Below, in pieces: positions 9,617 through 18,803 of a stretch of 42,986 bases of DNA. The notes under the pieces are model-generated. The model was not told the DNA's origin, did not search any database, and saw only the letters and a list, made by a program, of their open reading frames with translations. The translations under genes and the position numbers were made by a program. The stretch comes from an uncultured Bacilli bacterium (GTDB lineage Bacteria; Bacillota_I; Bacilli_A; RF39; UBA660), in NCBI GenBank assembly GCA_947626595.1, contig CANQST010000008.1, positions 1-42,986 of the forward strand. The letters are read 5' to 3'. Position 1 is the stretch's first letter. Every line of letters starts with the position of its first letter.

Positions 9617-11827
9617 TTATTTCTGCTTACCAGCAAAACTGTCATTAGCCTTATTGATAGCATTTTGTCTTGTAAGTTGCGTATTGTAATCTTCAAATCC
9701 TTCAATTGCATCATTAATAGAAGATCTATTAGTAATAGGTTTATTATCTTCTTTCTTAATAGTACCATCAGGATTTCTAGTAAAGTCTGAAGATCCGCCC
9801 AATACTTCGGCATTGTGAATTAAGGTCATTAGACGATCATCAACATTGGCTGCAGTAACTGTACCAGATACGTGTTGAACAATGTAATCGTCTTCATTGT
9901 TTCTAAGTAAGAATCCTCTTTGTTTTTCAGCATCATCTAAGCTAATTGTATGAGTTGTTCCTCTAACATCTTTAAAGTGAACTAAGCCATCACCACGAGA
10001 CCTAGCGGCTGCTAAATTAGCTTCAAATGCTTTAAAGTTAACTTTTCCAATAGCATTACCAGCATTGTCAGTAGCAATTCCTAAATTACCACTGGTCCAG
10101 TCTTTCTTAACCATTTCACCACTAACACGAGATTTAATAGCTTTAAGTGCATCAATTCTTCCTTTATTAGTTTCAATAATACGAGCAGTAGCATCAGCAC
10201 TTCCTTCACCCATTAAAACATTACTAGCAGTAGATTCTAGTCTACCAAATAAGGTAGAACCATTATCGCCTCTACTAATTACGCTAGCATTTCTTTTACG
10301 CATAGCTTCCATACTATTTCTAAAAGCATGGTCTTTTGCAGTCATAGCTGCGGTTGCACCAGTTCCAAAACCAGCAACACCACCAGTAATTCCTGATAAA
10401 ATATGTTTGGCTTTATTACCTAAGCTATCAGGATTAATGCTTGGATCAATACTTTGTCTTGTTTTATCTGCCATAGCACTTGCTCTTCCAGCTGCTATAC
10501 CAGCACCTATAGATCCAGCAGTAGCAGCACCCAGACCGGCAAGTCTTCCAAGTCCACTAAATATTCCATTACCAGTTTTGTCTTCTTTCATACCAAGAAC
10601 TTGTTTAATAAACTTAGGTGCTTCTTTAGCAAACATAAATAAACCTATCCAAATGGCTATTACTGATAAAATTCCTATCATACCACTACCAGTATTCATA
10701 ACTACACCATTAACTATCATATCTTGAATTAGATATATTACAAAGTAAATAATAGCAAGTCTTAAGAATAAATCAATATAAGTTGAAGTAAGGGCTTTTA
10801 CCCAAGCACTAAAGGCTCCATCTTTACCACCTTTAGGATCCATATAACTAATAATAGGAATTGGCGCAATTAATCTTAAAATAGCTAGTTTTATAGCACG
10901 AACAGCTACTTCAACAGTAAAACTAACTAGTATAAAGACGAAGACAAAAGCCACTATAGCAGAAATTATTGGCATATGAGCAAAGACATATCTTTTCTTA
11001 CCAAATATATTAGTAAGGAAGTTTCTTTTACTCTTTTCCAAATCACTTTGTAACCAGTTATCACTATTACTAGGTGTACAGTTAGCGTTTATCAAACCAA
11101 GTATTTCTCCTGGATCAGCATCGATTTTAGTATATGCTTCCAAAACAGCATCATCTATATCTTTGCATATTCTATTATCATTTATCATATCTTCTGTTTT
11201 TCCTTCACCAGGATCAACACGATATTCTTCAGGAACTAAGTTAATTCTAACGAAACCTTTTAATATTGTTGATGTAAATATTCGCGACGAACGAGCTAAT
11301 TCTTCAGCTTGTTTATCGGCTCCACTTAATCCAGTATTGGAACTATCTGCACTATCGCCAGTATCCGTTGTTCCCAAGACTAATCGACCGAGGGTATTAT
11401 TAGATAAAATACGGTGTTGCAGTGAATAAAGGGTTCCAAATAGCAAGCCATTATTATTAATTTGTCTTTCATATTCAGTTGTTGCTCCGGGAATACTAAC
11501 TGGTACTAGAACGGTTAATAAAACAAGGGCTAAAACTACACGGGTAATGATGGTACCAATTCCTGACTTAGCACCAAAAGCCTCATCAGGGTTCATAATT
11601 CCTTTTAATATAGTTACAGCTAATTGGAAAATCATAAAAACACCAATAATTAACTGAACCCTTTTATAAAAACCAAGGATGGTAGCATTATTAAATAAAT
11701 CGGCTGAGGCCACATTAAAAAATATTTGATACATTATACCTAAAAGCCAATAAGCTGGTCTATCAAAAAACGTAAAAAATGTTCTAGCTAAGTCATGTAC
11801 TGTGTTAGCAGCTGATGTATCAGTCAT
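9617..11827 (-). CDS. VirB6/TrbL-like polytopic T4SS membrane protein
   Basis: Multiple TMs, conserved middle (AVRAIKLAILRLIAPIPIISYMDPKGGKDGAFSAWVKALTSTYIDLFLRLAIIYFVIYL), Gly/Ala-rich then soluble C-terminus. Confidence 0.8.
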   Translation of the reverse strand: MTDTSAANTVHDLARTFFTFFDRPAYWLLGIMYQIFFNVASADLFNNATILGFYKRVQLIIGVFMIFQLAVTILKGIMNPDEAFGAKSGIGTIITRVVLALVLLTVLVPVSIPGATTEYERQINNNGLLFGTLYSLQHRILSNNTLGRLVLGTTDTGDSADSSNTGLSGADKQAEELARSSRIFTSTILKGFVRINLVPEEYRVDPGEGKTEDMINDNRICKDIDDAVLEAYTKIDADPGEILGLINANCTPSNSDNWLQSDLEKSKRNFLTNIFGKKRYVFAHMPIISAIVAFVFVFILVSFTVEVAVRAIKLAILRLIAPIPIISYMDPKGGKDGAFSAWVKALTSTYIDLFLRLAIIYFVIYLIQDMIVNGVVMNTGSGMIGILSVIAIWIGLFMFAKEAPKFIKQVLGMKEDKTGNGIFSGLGRLAGLGAATAGSIGAGIAAGRASAMADKTRQSIDPSINPDSLGNKAKHILSGITGGVAGFGTGATAAMTAKDHAFRNSMEAMRKRNASVISRGDNGSTLFGRLESTASNVLMGEGSADATARIIETNKGRIDALKAIKSRVSGEMVKKDWTSGNLGIATDNAGNAIGKVNFKAFEANLAAARSRGDGLVHFKDVRGTTHTISLDDAEKQRGFLLRNNEDDYIVQHVSGTVTAANVDDRLMTLIHNAEVLGGSSDFTRNPDGTIKKEDNKPITNRSSINDAIEGFEDYNTQLTRQNAINKANDSFAGKQK

Positions 11828-11850
11828 TTTTAATCACCTCCCGGTTTATT

Positions 11851-12348
11851 TTATTTTAATCCACAAGTTGGACTTGTTGTTATTCCAAATATTTGAAGTA
11901 ATAATTCTACTAAAGTTGGTACAAAGAATAAAGCCGCAACTAAAATAAGCCTATTTATAAGTTTCTTTTGAGCTTTACCCATAGCCTCATCATCACTTTG
12001 AATAATTACTTTAGCAAATTCTATACTACTAAGTATTACTACTAATATTGGTCCTATTACTCTTGTATAGTTGAGAATTTGTTGAAGTAACCAGGCAACT
12101 GAATCAGGATCATTAGGATTACCAAGTAAGGATGAATCAGAATCACAATTTTGATCTTGATTATAATCAGTCATCCAATCATCAATATTTTCTTCATTAT
12201 CTAATAATAATGTATTGTTTTTTAAGACACTATGAAAACTACTTAATGAATTGTCATTAATTTCCAAAGCTTCTACTTGCCTAGGTGTAACAAGAAAAAA
12301 GCTAAATATAAGTATTAAAATAGCAAGTCCTTTTTTCATTAAGACCAC
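11851..12348 (-). CDS. VirB2/TrbC-like small membrane protein (pilin-like) with signal peptide
   Basis: Signal peptide, then two TMs with a cytoplasmic loop SSIEFAKVIIQSDDEAMGKAQKKLINRLI. Confidence 0.65.
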   Translation of the reverse strand: MVLMKKGLAILILIFSFFLVTPRQVEALEINDNSLSSFHSVLKNNTLLLDNEENIDDWMTDYNQDQNCDSDSSLLGNPNDPDSVAWLLQQILNYTRVIGPILVVILSSIEFAKVIIQSDDEAMGKAQKKLINRLILVAALFFVPTLVELLLQIFGITTSPTCGLK

Positions 12349-12371
12349 TCCATAAACAATTTAACATAATA

Positions 12372-12400
12372 AGTATATCAAAAGAAAAAAAAAATAGCAA
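12372..12400 (-). promoter_or_regulatory. Candidate sigma70-type promoter upstream of the 165-aa VirB2-like gene
   Basis: Minus-strand TTGCTA - 17 nt - TATACT. Confidence 0.5.
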
Positions 12401-12439
12401 TCATGCAAGATAAATTAATTCAATTTACATGTGAAGTAA

Positions 12440-12478
12440 GAAAAACAAAATAAAAACCGGTTATTAAAATACCGATTT
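12440..12478 (-). terminator. Intrinsic terminator after the 102-aa VirB2-like gene
   Basis: Minus strand AATCGGTA-TTTTAA-TAACCGGTT followed by TTTATTTTG. Confidence 0.65.
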
Positions 12479-12504
12479 ATATTTCAAGTATTAGAATTGC
12501 AATA

Positions 12505-12813
12505 TTATCTTGAATTCCAACAAGCGAACCATCCAGTAGTATTTTCTGCATCACCCTTAGCAACTATACCCATAACTACACTTACAAGAGTTACAACAAA
12601 GAATACTGCAGCAGCGTAAATAAAACGTTTTACTAATCTACCTTGAGCAGCTTTTACTTCCTTTTCATCGCTGGCAATAACTGCTTTTCCTAAATCAAGA
12701 GTTCCAAAAACAATTAAAAGTATTGGAATACCTATTTGAACAAGTGGGAAAACACCATTTTTAATTACACTTACTATAGGTCCTAAACCTTGACATACAT
12801 CATCTGTATTCAT
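12505..12813 (-). CDS. VirB2-like small two-TM protein (candidate pilin), paralogous to the 165-aa protein
   Basis: IPILLIVFGTLDLGKAVIASDEKEVKAAQGRLVKRFIYAAAVFFVVTLVSVVMG matches the layout of the 165-aa ORF. Confidence 0.7.
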   Translation of the reverse strand: MNTDDVCQGLGPIVSVIKNGVFPLVQIGIPILLIVFGTLDLGKAVIASDEKEVKAAQGRLVKRFIYAAAVFFVVTLVSVVMGIVAKGDAENTTGWFACWNSR

Positions 12814-12834
12814 AACAACCTCTCCTTCACATAC

Positions 12835-12864
12835 ATTATAATATTAAATAGTTAACTTTGTCAA
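12835..12864 (-). promoter_or_regulatory. Strong consensus promoter for the 102-aa VirB2-like gene
   Basis: Minus-strand TTGACA - 18 nt - TATAAT, between the 344-aa stop and the VirB2-like RBS. Confidence 0.8.
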
Positions 12865-12869
12865 TCAAT

Positions 12870-13904
12870 TTAACGTCTAAATAAACCAAATATTTTTCCT
12901 GGATTACCACTCATCTTAGCCATAGGCCTATTAACTAAACCTATTTTTATTAAAAAGTCACCTAATAAACCATTTCTTTTTCTTTCATCAAGTGGTGGTA
13001 TGTTGAAGAATATTTTTACATTCGCTTCACTTTCAAAGTCAGCTATATCATTACTCATAAGCATACTCTTATTAAGAATAACTTTATTATCACGTAAATT
13101 TACAAAAGTAGATTTGTTTTTTCTAATAGCTTTGTTAAGCTTAAGAGTACTAGGTTCAACTAGGTAAAAAACGGCAGAACACATTCCACTATCAGTAGAA
13201 TTATTTAAGTCAATTAAAACTATTTTTTTATTTAGTTTCATAATAGCGTTTCTAACTTCTGATTGTCTTACAGAAATCATGCTTTTATCATTAAACAAAT
13301 AAAAATCATTTTTATCTATTTCTAAGGCAACAACATTATCGGCACCAAAAGAAGAAGCTATTTCTCTTTTTAGCATGTAAATAAGTGTTGTAGCGCCAGC
13401 ATGATCAGTAACATTCTTAAAGCCTAAAACAATAGAATTACTGCTATAGCTTTGTGTCGCAACTATGTTAGAAGCACTTTGAACATTAGAAATACTATTA
13501 GTTATAACACTGGCTTCTGTTCGCCCCATTTTTACTATATGTTCAACATCTTTTAAGGTATTTGATTTTTTTATTAAGGTTTTTATTCCTTCAAAATTTG
13601 TTGTAAAATTGTAAATTCCAATGTTTACTAAATTGGCCAAAAAGCTAGCTGTACATAACGAGCTACCTTCTGGTAAATAAAAAATTATTTTATTAGGATC
13701 TAATCCTTTAGAAATAATTTCGTAACTTTTAATTTCAGTGTAATGCTTAATAGCGGTGACATCAATTATCATTTTACTATAGAAGAAATTTTTAAACATT
13801 TCAACTATTTCAGTTGGTGCAAAACTTCCGGAAATATTTTTTATTACATCTATGTCTAGTGTAGACAGACGATCTTGTTGTTCATTACAAATTATTACAT
13901 TCAT
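12870..13904 (-). CDS. TadZ/CpaE-like protein with degenerate ParA-type P-loop
   Basis: Receiver-like N-terminal half, then GFKNVTDHAGATTLIYML in the expected MinD/ParA Walker A position; next to Tad genes. Confidence 0.55.
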   Translation of the reverse strand: MNVIICNEQQDRLSTLDIDVIKNISGSFAPTEIVEMFKNFFYSKMIIDVTAIKHYTEIKSYEIISKGLDPNKIIFYLPEGSSLCTASFLANLVNIGIYNFTTNFEGIKTLIKKSNTLKDVEHIVKMGRTEASVITNSISNVQSASNIVATQSYSSNSIVLGFKNVTDHAGATTLIYMLKREIASSFGADNVVALEIDKNDFYLFNDKSMISVRQSEVRNAIMKLNKKIVLIDLNNSTDSGMCSAVFYLVEPSTLKLNKAIRKNKSTFVNLRDNKVILNKSMLMSNDIADFESEANVKIFFNIPPLDERKRNGLLGDFLIKIGLVNRPMAKMSGNPGKIFGLFRR

Positions 13905-13913
13905 ACTTTCACC

Positions 13914-14390
13914 TTAAGTTAAATTTACTTTTTTCATGGTTTTAGTTGAACCACTAACTTGGAAAATACGAAGTCCCATAATATTATTTATTATTGGAAT
14001 ATTAATGTTAATTTGCGTAATTACTGTAAAATAAACATCACTGCTTTCATTTACAGCATCAGAATTATTGCCTTTTCCCATTAGAGCTACACAATAGCCT
14101 ACTGATTTATCACAAACCCATGAATTTCCATCATCGGGTGCATTCATTGAGTTAACATTATACCCTATTTGAGAAGCATAGTTCCTAATATCACCACATA
14201 GACCACTACCATTGCATCCAGGAATATTTTCATATCCTGCTCCCTCATACTCTTCTAATAAAGATATTATCTTATTTTTAAGTCTAAAGGCCTTAGTATA
14301 GTTAACGTTAAAAGCAAGATAGCCAGAAACTAATACTAAAAAAACAACGACAATAGCTATATTAACTATTCCACCATAAGCATCACGCAT
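13914..14390 (-). CDS. TadE/TadF- or pseudopilin-like protein
   Basis: N-terminal hydrophobic helix (GGIVNIAIVVVFLVLVSGYLAFNVNYTKAFRLKNKIISLLEEYEG), small Cys-containing ectodomain, Tad context. Confidence 0.5.
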   Translation of the reverse strand: MRDAYGGIVNIAIVVVFLVLVSGYLAFNVNYTKAFRLKNKIISLLEEYEGAGYENIPGCNGSGLCGDIRNYASQIGYNVNSMNAPDDGNSWVCDKSVGYCVALMGKGNNSDAVNESSDVYFTVITQININIPIINNIMGLRIFQVSGSTKTMKKVNLT

Positions 14391-14401
14391 TTATTTCACC
14401 T

Positions 14402-14575
14402 CTATTTTCTTTCGATAACTACCATTCCTGGATTATAGTCACTACTTACATTTTCCCATTGTGTATTAATTGATTTTTGAATTTGAGGCCACATAACCCA
14501 GAAAAATCCAATTACTGCTGCAATAGCGATTAATGTAATAACTGTTAAGTTTAATTCACCTGTTGCTGCTTTCAT
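14402..14575 (-). CDS. 57-aa Flp/type IV pilin-like peptide, absent from ORF track
   Basis: Hand translation: MKAATGELNLTVITLIAIAAVIGFFWVMWPQIQKSINTQWENVSSDYNPGMVVIERK; RBS AAGGATGTGAG; own promoter upstream. Confidence 0.75.
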   Translation of the reverse strand: MKAATGELNLTVITLIAIAAVIGFFWVMWPQIQKSINTQWENVSSDYNPGMVVIERK

Positions 14576-14607
14576 TCATTCTCACATCCTTTCATTACTA
14601 TAAAATC

Positions 14608-14636
14608 ATTATAACAAATATTAAATATTTTAACAA
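14608..14636 (-). promoter_or_regulatory. Promoter for the 57-aa Flp-like pilin gene
   Basis: Minus-strand TTGTTA - 17 nt - TATAAT. Confidence 0.65.
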
Positions 14637-14652
14637 TAACTTAATTAATATT

Positions 14653-15462
14653 TTACATACTAAACATCATCATCATAGAAATTAATATTACTAGCATAAC
14701 ACCTATACCTGTAACTACAAGCATAACCATAGTTTGACTTTCCATATGATTTAGTCTTTCTTTATACTTAGTTTCTCTTGCTTTATTTTGTAAAGAAGAA
14801 ACTGTTCTAGCAAACATCATAAGACGATCTTGTTTTCTTTCTTGTGAACCAATTCCTAAACGATAAAGAAGTCTCATCATACGCATCGAATCTCTTACAG
14901 GATAAGTATTAGCAAATTCCATATACGGATCTACCGTTGCATCACCTGAATTAATTCTATCAATCATTTTTCTTAGACCAGGCTTAAATATTTCAGGAGC
15001 ATCATCAATTGATTTACCTATGGCAACTGGTACTGTATAATGCTGAATAAGTATTTCCAAACTTTTTAAGTAATATGGTAGCATTATATCTATCTCATGT
15101 AAGTGAGCTTTATAATATCCTTTTAATTGAGTATATGGCATTTTGAATACTACTACTGCTACTACAGCTGCTAAAACTAAGTTTAGGAAAAATTGAGAAT
15201 TTATTATTTCAGCACTATCAGAAGAACTAATAGTAAATGCTAAAACTACGAAGAACATTATAGCGGCGTATGTAACTCTTTTCATGTAAAGCTGGTCAGC
15301 ATCGGCATCTTCACCATACCTAGCATAAACTAAGAATGTATAATCTTCTTCTCTGACCATTTCTAAGTATTTTTGATTATCAGCAAAAAATTTATCTTTA
15401 TTTATTGTATTATTGTAAACTAGAATAAATAAGATAATTGCACCTACAATAATTATTTCCAT
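14653..15462 (-). CDS. TadC-like inner-membrane platform protein (T2SSF family)
   Basis: TMs at the N-terminus and C-terminus around a cytoplasmic helical domain; follows TadB-like and CpaF. Confidence 0.75.
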   Translation of the reverse strand: MEIIIVGAIILFILVYNNTINKDKFFADNQKYLEMVREEDYTFLVYARYGEDADADQLYMKRVTYAAIMFFVVLAFTISSSDSAEIINSQFFLNLVLAAVVAVVVFKMPYTQLKGYYKAHLHEIDIMLPYYLKSLEILIQHYTVPVAIGKSIDDAPEIFKPGLRKMIDRINSGDATVDPYMEFANTYPVRDSMRMMRLLYRLGIGSQERKQDRLMMFARTVSSLQNKARETKYKERLNHMESQTMVMLVVTGIGVMLVILISMMMMFSM

Positions 15463-16364
15463 TACTCAGCACCTACATTCTCATTATAATATTTTTCCCC
15501 TTTTAATAGGAAATATGTATTTATAATCAGCACTGCATGTAAAAGTCCTGATACATACCATCTATCCAGTAATACTAGGTAAGTTTCCCTTCCTAGCAGG
15601 TATTGAACTAACATAACCATCAGGTAAAGCATAATACCAAATTGTAAAAAGTTTTTATGGAATGAAGCTCTTTCAATTCTATCACGATAAACACTTTCAA
15701 CAAGCATATCGATATCCATTTGCATGTTTTCTAGCGATTCTGATGAGTCTCTAGCACCTTCTTTAGTTATTTGTAAAAATAATTGGTGCATGTTTTTAAC
15801 TATATAGTATGGATATAACTTACTCATATACTCTAAGGCTTCATCTATTGTACCATTACTGTAAGACATATCAATCATTTTACTAACATCACTTAAAACA
15901 GGATCTTCTAGCACTCCTGAATTTCTAACTCCTTCAAGAGATTTTACAAATGACTGGGTCGTTGCGAATTCCATAATGACGTTTGATGTATATACTTGAA
16001 CTTGTTCAAAAATAAATTCACTATATACTCTTTTACATCTTAAGTATGAAAGATAAGGTACAAATGTCATTGAAATTAAAACGTAAACTACTGAAATAAC
16101 TAAGTTGTAAAAATATAAATATGTAACTACGGCTGTAAATCCTGATATAACTATTACCTGGATCATGTATTGCCTAGGTGTATATTCTTGACCTAATTCC
16201 TTAGTTTTTTCTCTTACTACTTTAAATGAATAAGGAGCAAATTTATCATACATAACTTGAACTTGGCTAACTACATATTTACCAACATTTTGTCCTTTAT
16301 AGTTACGATATAAATATATTCCAATTACGAGTAATACTATAAATAATAACTCTTCTATGTACAT
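15462..16364 (-). CDS. TadB-like inner-membrane platform protein (T2SSF family)
   Basis: Same layout; 1-nt overlap with the TadC-like gene; directly downstream of CpaF. Confidence 0.75.
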   Translation of the reverse strand: MYIEELLFIVLLVIGIYLYRNYKGQNVGKYVVSQVQVMYDKFAPYSFKVVREKTKELGQEYTPRQYMIQVIVISGFTAVVTYLYFYNLVISVVYVLISMTFVPYLSYLRCKRVYSEFIFEQVQVYTSNVIMEFATTQSFVKSLEGVRNSGVLEDPVLSDVSKMIDMSYSNGTIDEALEYMSKLYPYYIVKNMHQLFLQITKEGARDSSESLENMQMDIDMLVESVYRDRIERASFHKNFLQFGIMLYLMVMLVQYLLGRETYLVLLDRWYVSGLLHAVLIINTYFLLKGEKYYNENVGAE

Positions 16365-16378
16365 ATTAAGACTCCTTT

Positions 16379-17935
16379 CTATTCAGTGGTATTAGGTATA
16401 TTAGGTTGCAGTGGCGCAGTTGATAGCCCAGCAGCTGTAACAGGTGCCATAGCTGTAGGCGGTAAACTATTCATTTGTACTTCTAATGGTGATGGTTGGC
16501 TAGGAATTTGCGCAACTACTGGTTGAGTTGATACTTGTTGAGTTGGTACTTGCTGTACTTGGGGAACAACAACAGTTTGTTCTGCTTGGACTGGTTGTTG
16601 CTCAGTCGGCATTGGTTGTTCCACTGGAGCTTGGACAACAGTAGTTGGCTGCTCAGCTGAAACTTGATTTTCAATGCTTGCTTGTGTAGTATCAACTACA
16701 GGTTGCTGCTCTACAACTGGATTAGCTTCTCCTGTTGGTATTTCAACTTGAGTTGTTTGATTTTCTTGATCAGTAGTACTTGCTTGTTGCTCTTCGCTAG
16801 CACTTTCTCTATGAGCACTTCCATCATCATATTGTTCATATTCACCTGTTTCTTCTTGTTCTTTAAATGGAAATTCATCAGGTAAATTTTTAATTATATC
16901 TGAAACATCTATATTTTGATTACTTAAATATTCTTGCAAATGTTCACTAGGCATTCTCATAGCTGGTTGTTTACCATAAAGTTTTTGATAAATTACTCTA
17001 GCCTGTGGAACATTATTATCGTCAACATAAAACTCACATACTTCGTCTAATTCACGGTGAAACTTTCCATATTCTTTACTATAAAAAGCTTTTATGTGAA
17101 CACCTAATTGAATATAACGATATATGGTTGATAAGAACTGATTAACATCCAAATCAGTCTCCATTAATGAATAAAGACGATATGGAATAGCAGAAGCTTT
17201 ATCAGCATGGATTGTTGATAAAATGTTATGTCCTGATGAAATAGAGTTACGTACAGCTGAAACAGCTTCAGCACTACGGACTTCTGATAGTAATATCCAC
17301 TTTGGATTTTGACGCATACAAGTTACTAAAACATCTGAGTAACTAGCAACGTTATTTGTTTTCATTGCAACAATATCTCTTTGTGGAAATATTTTATCTA
17401 AGTGCAACTCTAAAGTATCTTCTATAGTAATAATTTTTTCATTAGTTTTAGTATGGCTAGCTAGATACTTAACAAACTCTGTTTTACCTGAACCAGTTTC
17501 TCCGGCAACCATTATATTGCAGTGTCCTTCAACACATTTTATTAAGAAATCATGAATATCACCAGTAAAATAATCTTCTTTAAGTAATTTTTCTTTTTCA
17601 AGTCTTATTTTAGCTGGAGTTTTACGAATAACTAGAGCTATACCATTAGTAGCAATGGACTGGTGAACAAAGTTTAGACGAAGTTCAGCAGACTCTGCAT
17701 CAAGAAATGGTTTAGCATTATTAAAGGTTGTTCCCATAACGTTGGAACATTGAAAGGCTAATTTTTCAACAAACTCTGGTGTTGCCCCTTCAACTTCCAC
17801 ACGCATAGAACCTTGTTGCAATGAACGAATCCATATCTGACCGCCATTGTCATAAGAAATATCTGTTATGTCATCATTATCTAATAAGCTTCTTAAAGGA
17901 CCAAAATCTAACTTATCAAATATATTTTCATTCAT
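16379..17935 (-). CDS. CpaF/TadA (VirB11-like) secretion ATPase with Q/P/T/V-rich C-terminal tail
   Basis: Walker A VAGETGSGKTEFVKYL, ITIEDTLELHL, WILLSEVRSAEA, GHNILSTIHAD; about 140-aa low-complexity C-terminus. Confidence 0.92.
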   Translation of the reverse strand: MNENIFDKLDFGPLRSLLDNDDITDISYDNGGQIWIRSLQQGSMRVEVEGATPEFVEKLAFQCSNVMGTTFNNAKPFLDAESAELRLNFVHQSIATNGIALVIRKTPAKIRLEKEKLLKEDYFTGDIHDFLIKCVEGHCNIMVAGETGSGKTEFVKYLASHTKTNEKIITIEDTLELHLDKIFPQRDIVAMKTNNVASYSDVLVTCMRQNPKWILLSEVRSAEAVSAVRNSISSGHNILSTIHADKASAIPYRLYSLMETDLDVNQFLSTIYRYIQLGVHIKAFYSKEYGKFHRELDEVCEFYVDDNNVPQARVIYQKLYGKQPAMRMPSEHLQEYLSNQNIDVSDIIKNLPDEFPFKEQEETGEYEQYDDGSAHRESASEEQQASTTDQENQTTQVEIPTGEANPVVEQQPVVDTTQASIENQVSAEQPTTVVQAPVEQPMPTEQQPVQAEQTVVVPQVQQVPTQQVSTQPVVAQIPSQPSPLEVQMNSLPPTAMAPVTAAGLSTAPLQPNIPNTTE

Positions 17936-17966
17936 TTACATCACCCTTTTTATTCTACAACTTATT

Positions 17967-18782
17967 TTAAGACATTGATTCATCCCAGTAAGTTAACTCA
18001 TTAATTCTATTCTTTAATTGTTCACTACTAATTTCAAGTTCTCCTGGATTATCTTTTAGGCTTTCATTAGTAGGAACTAATACTAAAGCTGAACTATAAG
18101 TTTGTAAATACTCGGCTTTTTTAAGTAAAATGTAATATTCTTCTGGTACAGCAAAGATTATCATTGATGGAGTTCTAGCAGCATCTAAATTAGAAAATAC
18201 TGCAGCTCCACTGGAATCTTTTACTGCTAATACTTTAATATTAGACATTAATTTACCAAACATAATAGCATTATCGCTTTCTGTTGCTTGTGTTCCTTCG
18301 GCAACTCTATGGCTAATTCTTAAGTAAATATCAACATAGTTACCTGGATATACTGAATTACCATATGTTTCATTGTTATTAGTAGATAAGTTGTATAGAA
18401 CATATCCTTTAGGATAGTCTAATATGATATTAGTACGTAATTGCTCTTTTTCAACTACAACATCATCATAGAATAGACTTCCTTTAGGAATAATAGTATC
18501 TTCTCTAACATACTTATCAATAACAGCGCCTTGATTAGTGATTACATTTCCTCCTTCTAACATAGATGGTGGAACTTGCTTTGTTCCAACCTTATCTGAT
18601 GTTATTTGTGAAGCTGACTCAAGTTGATCTAATGCATAAGGCACATTTACTGGATTTATTGCTGATTTTACACGCATGTTATAAGCAACGTATAGTACAA
18701 CAATAGCTAGTATTACACCAACTACGGTAACAGTATTCTTATTTTGCATGAATTTTTTTAAACTGTTTCCTAAATTTCCCAT
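17967..18782 (-). CDS. CpaB/RcpC-like SAF-domain pilus assembly protein
   Basis: N-terminal TM, then SAF-like PYALDQLESASQITSDKVGTKQVPPSML...KYVREDTIIPKGSLFYDDVV. Confidence 0.75.
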   Translation of the reverse strand: MGNLGNSLKKFMQNKNTVTVVGVILAIVVLYVAYNMRVKSAINPVNVPYALDQLESASQITSDKVGTKQVPPSMLEGGNVITNQGAVIDKYVREDTIIPKGSLFYDDVVVEKEQLRTNIILDYPKGYVLYNLSTNNNETYGNSVYPGNYVDIYLRISHRVAEGTQATESDNAIMFGKLMSNIKVLAVKDSSGAAVFSNLDAARTPSMIIFAVPEEYYILLKKAEYLQTYSSALVLVPTNESLKDNPGELEISSEQLKNRINELTYWDESMS

Positions 18783-18803
18783 TTACTATTCCTTCCTTTC
18801 TTT

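Noticed and set aside
9595-9813. 72-aa minus-strand ORF
   Set aside because: Alternative frame inside the 3' end of the VirB6-like gene.
10065-10727. 220-aa plus-strand ORF
   Set aside because: Antisense to the VirB6-like gene; composition is that of reverse-complement codons, with no recognisable domain.
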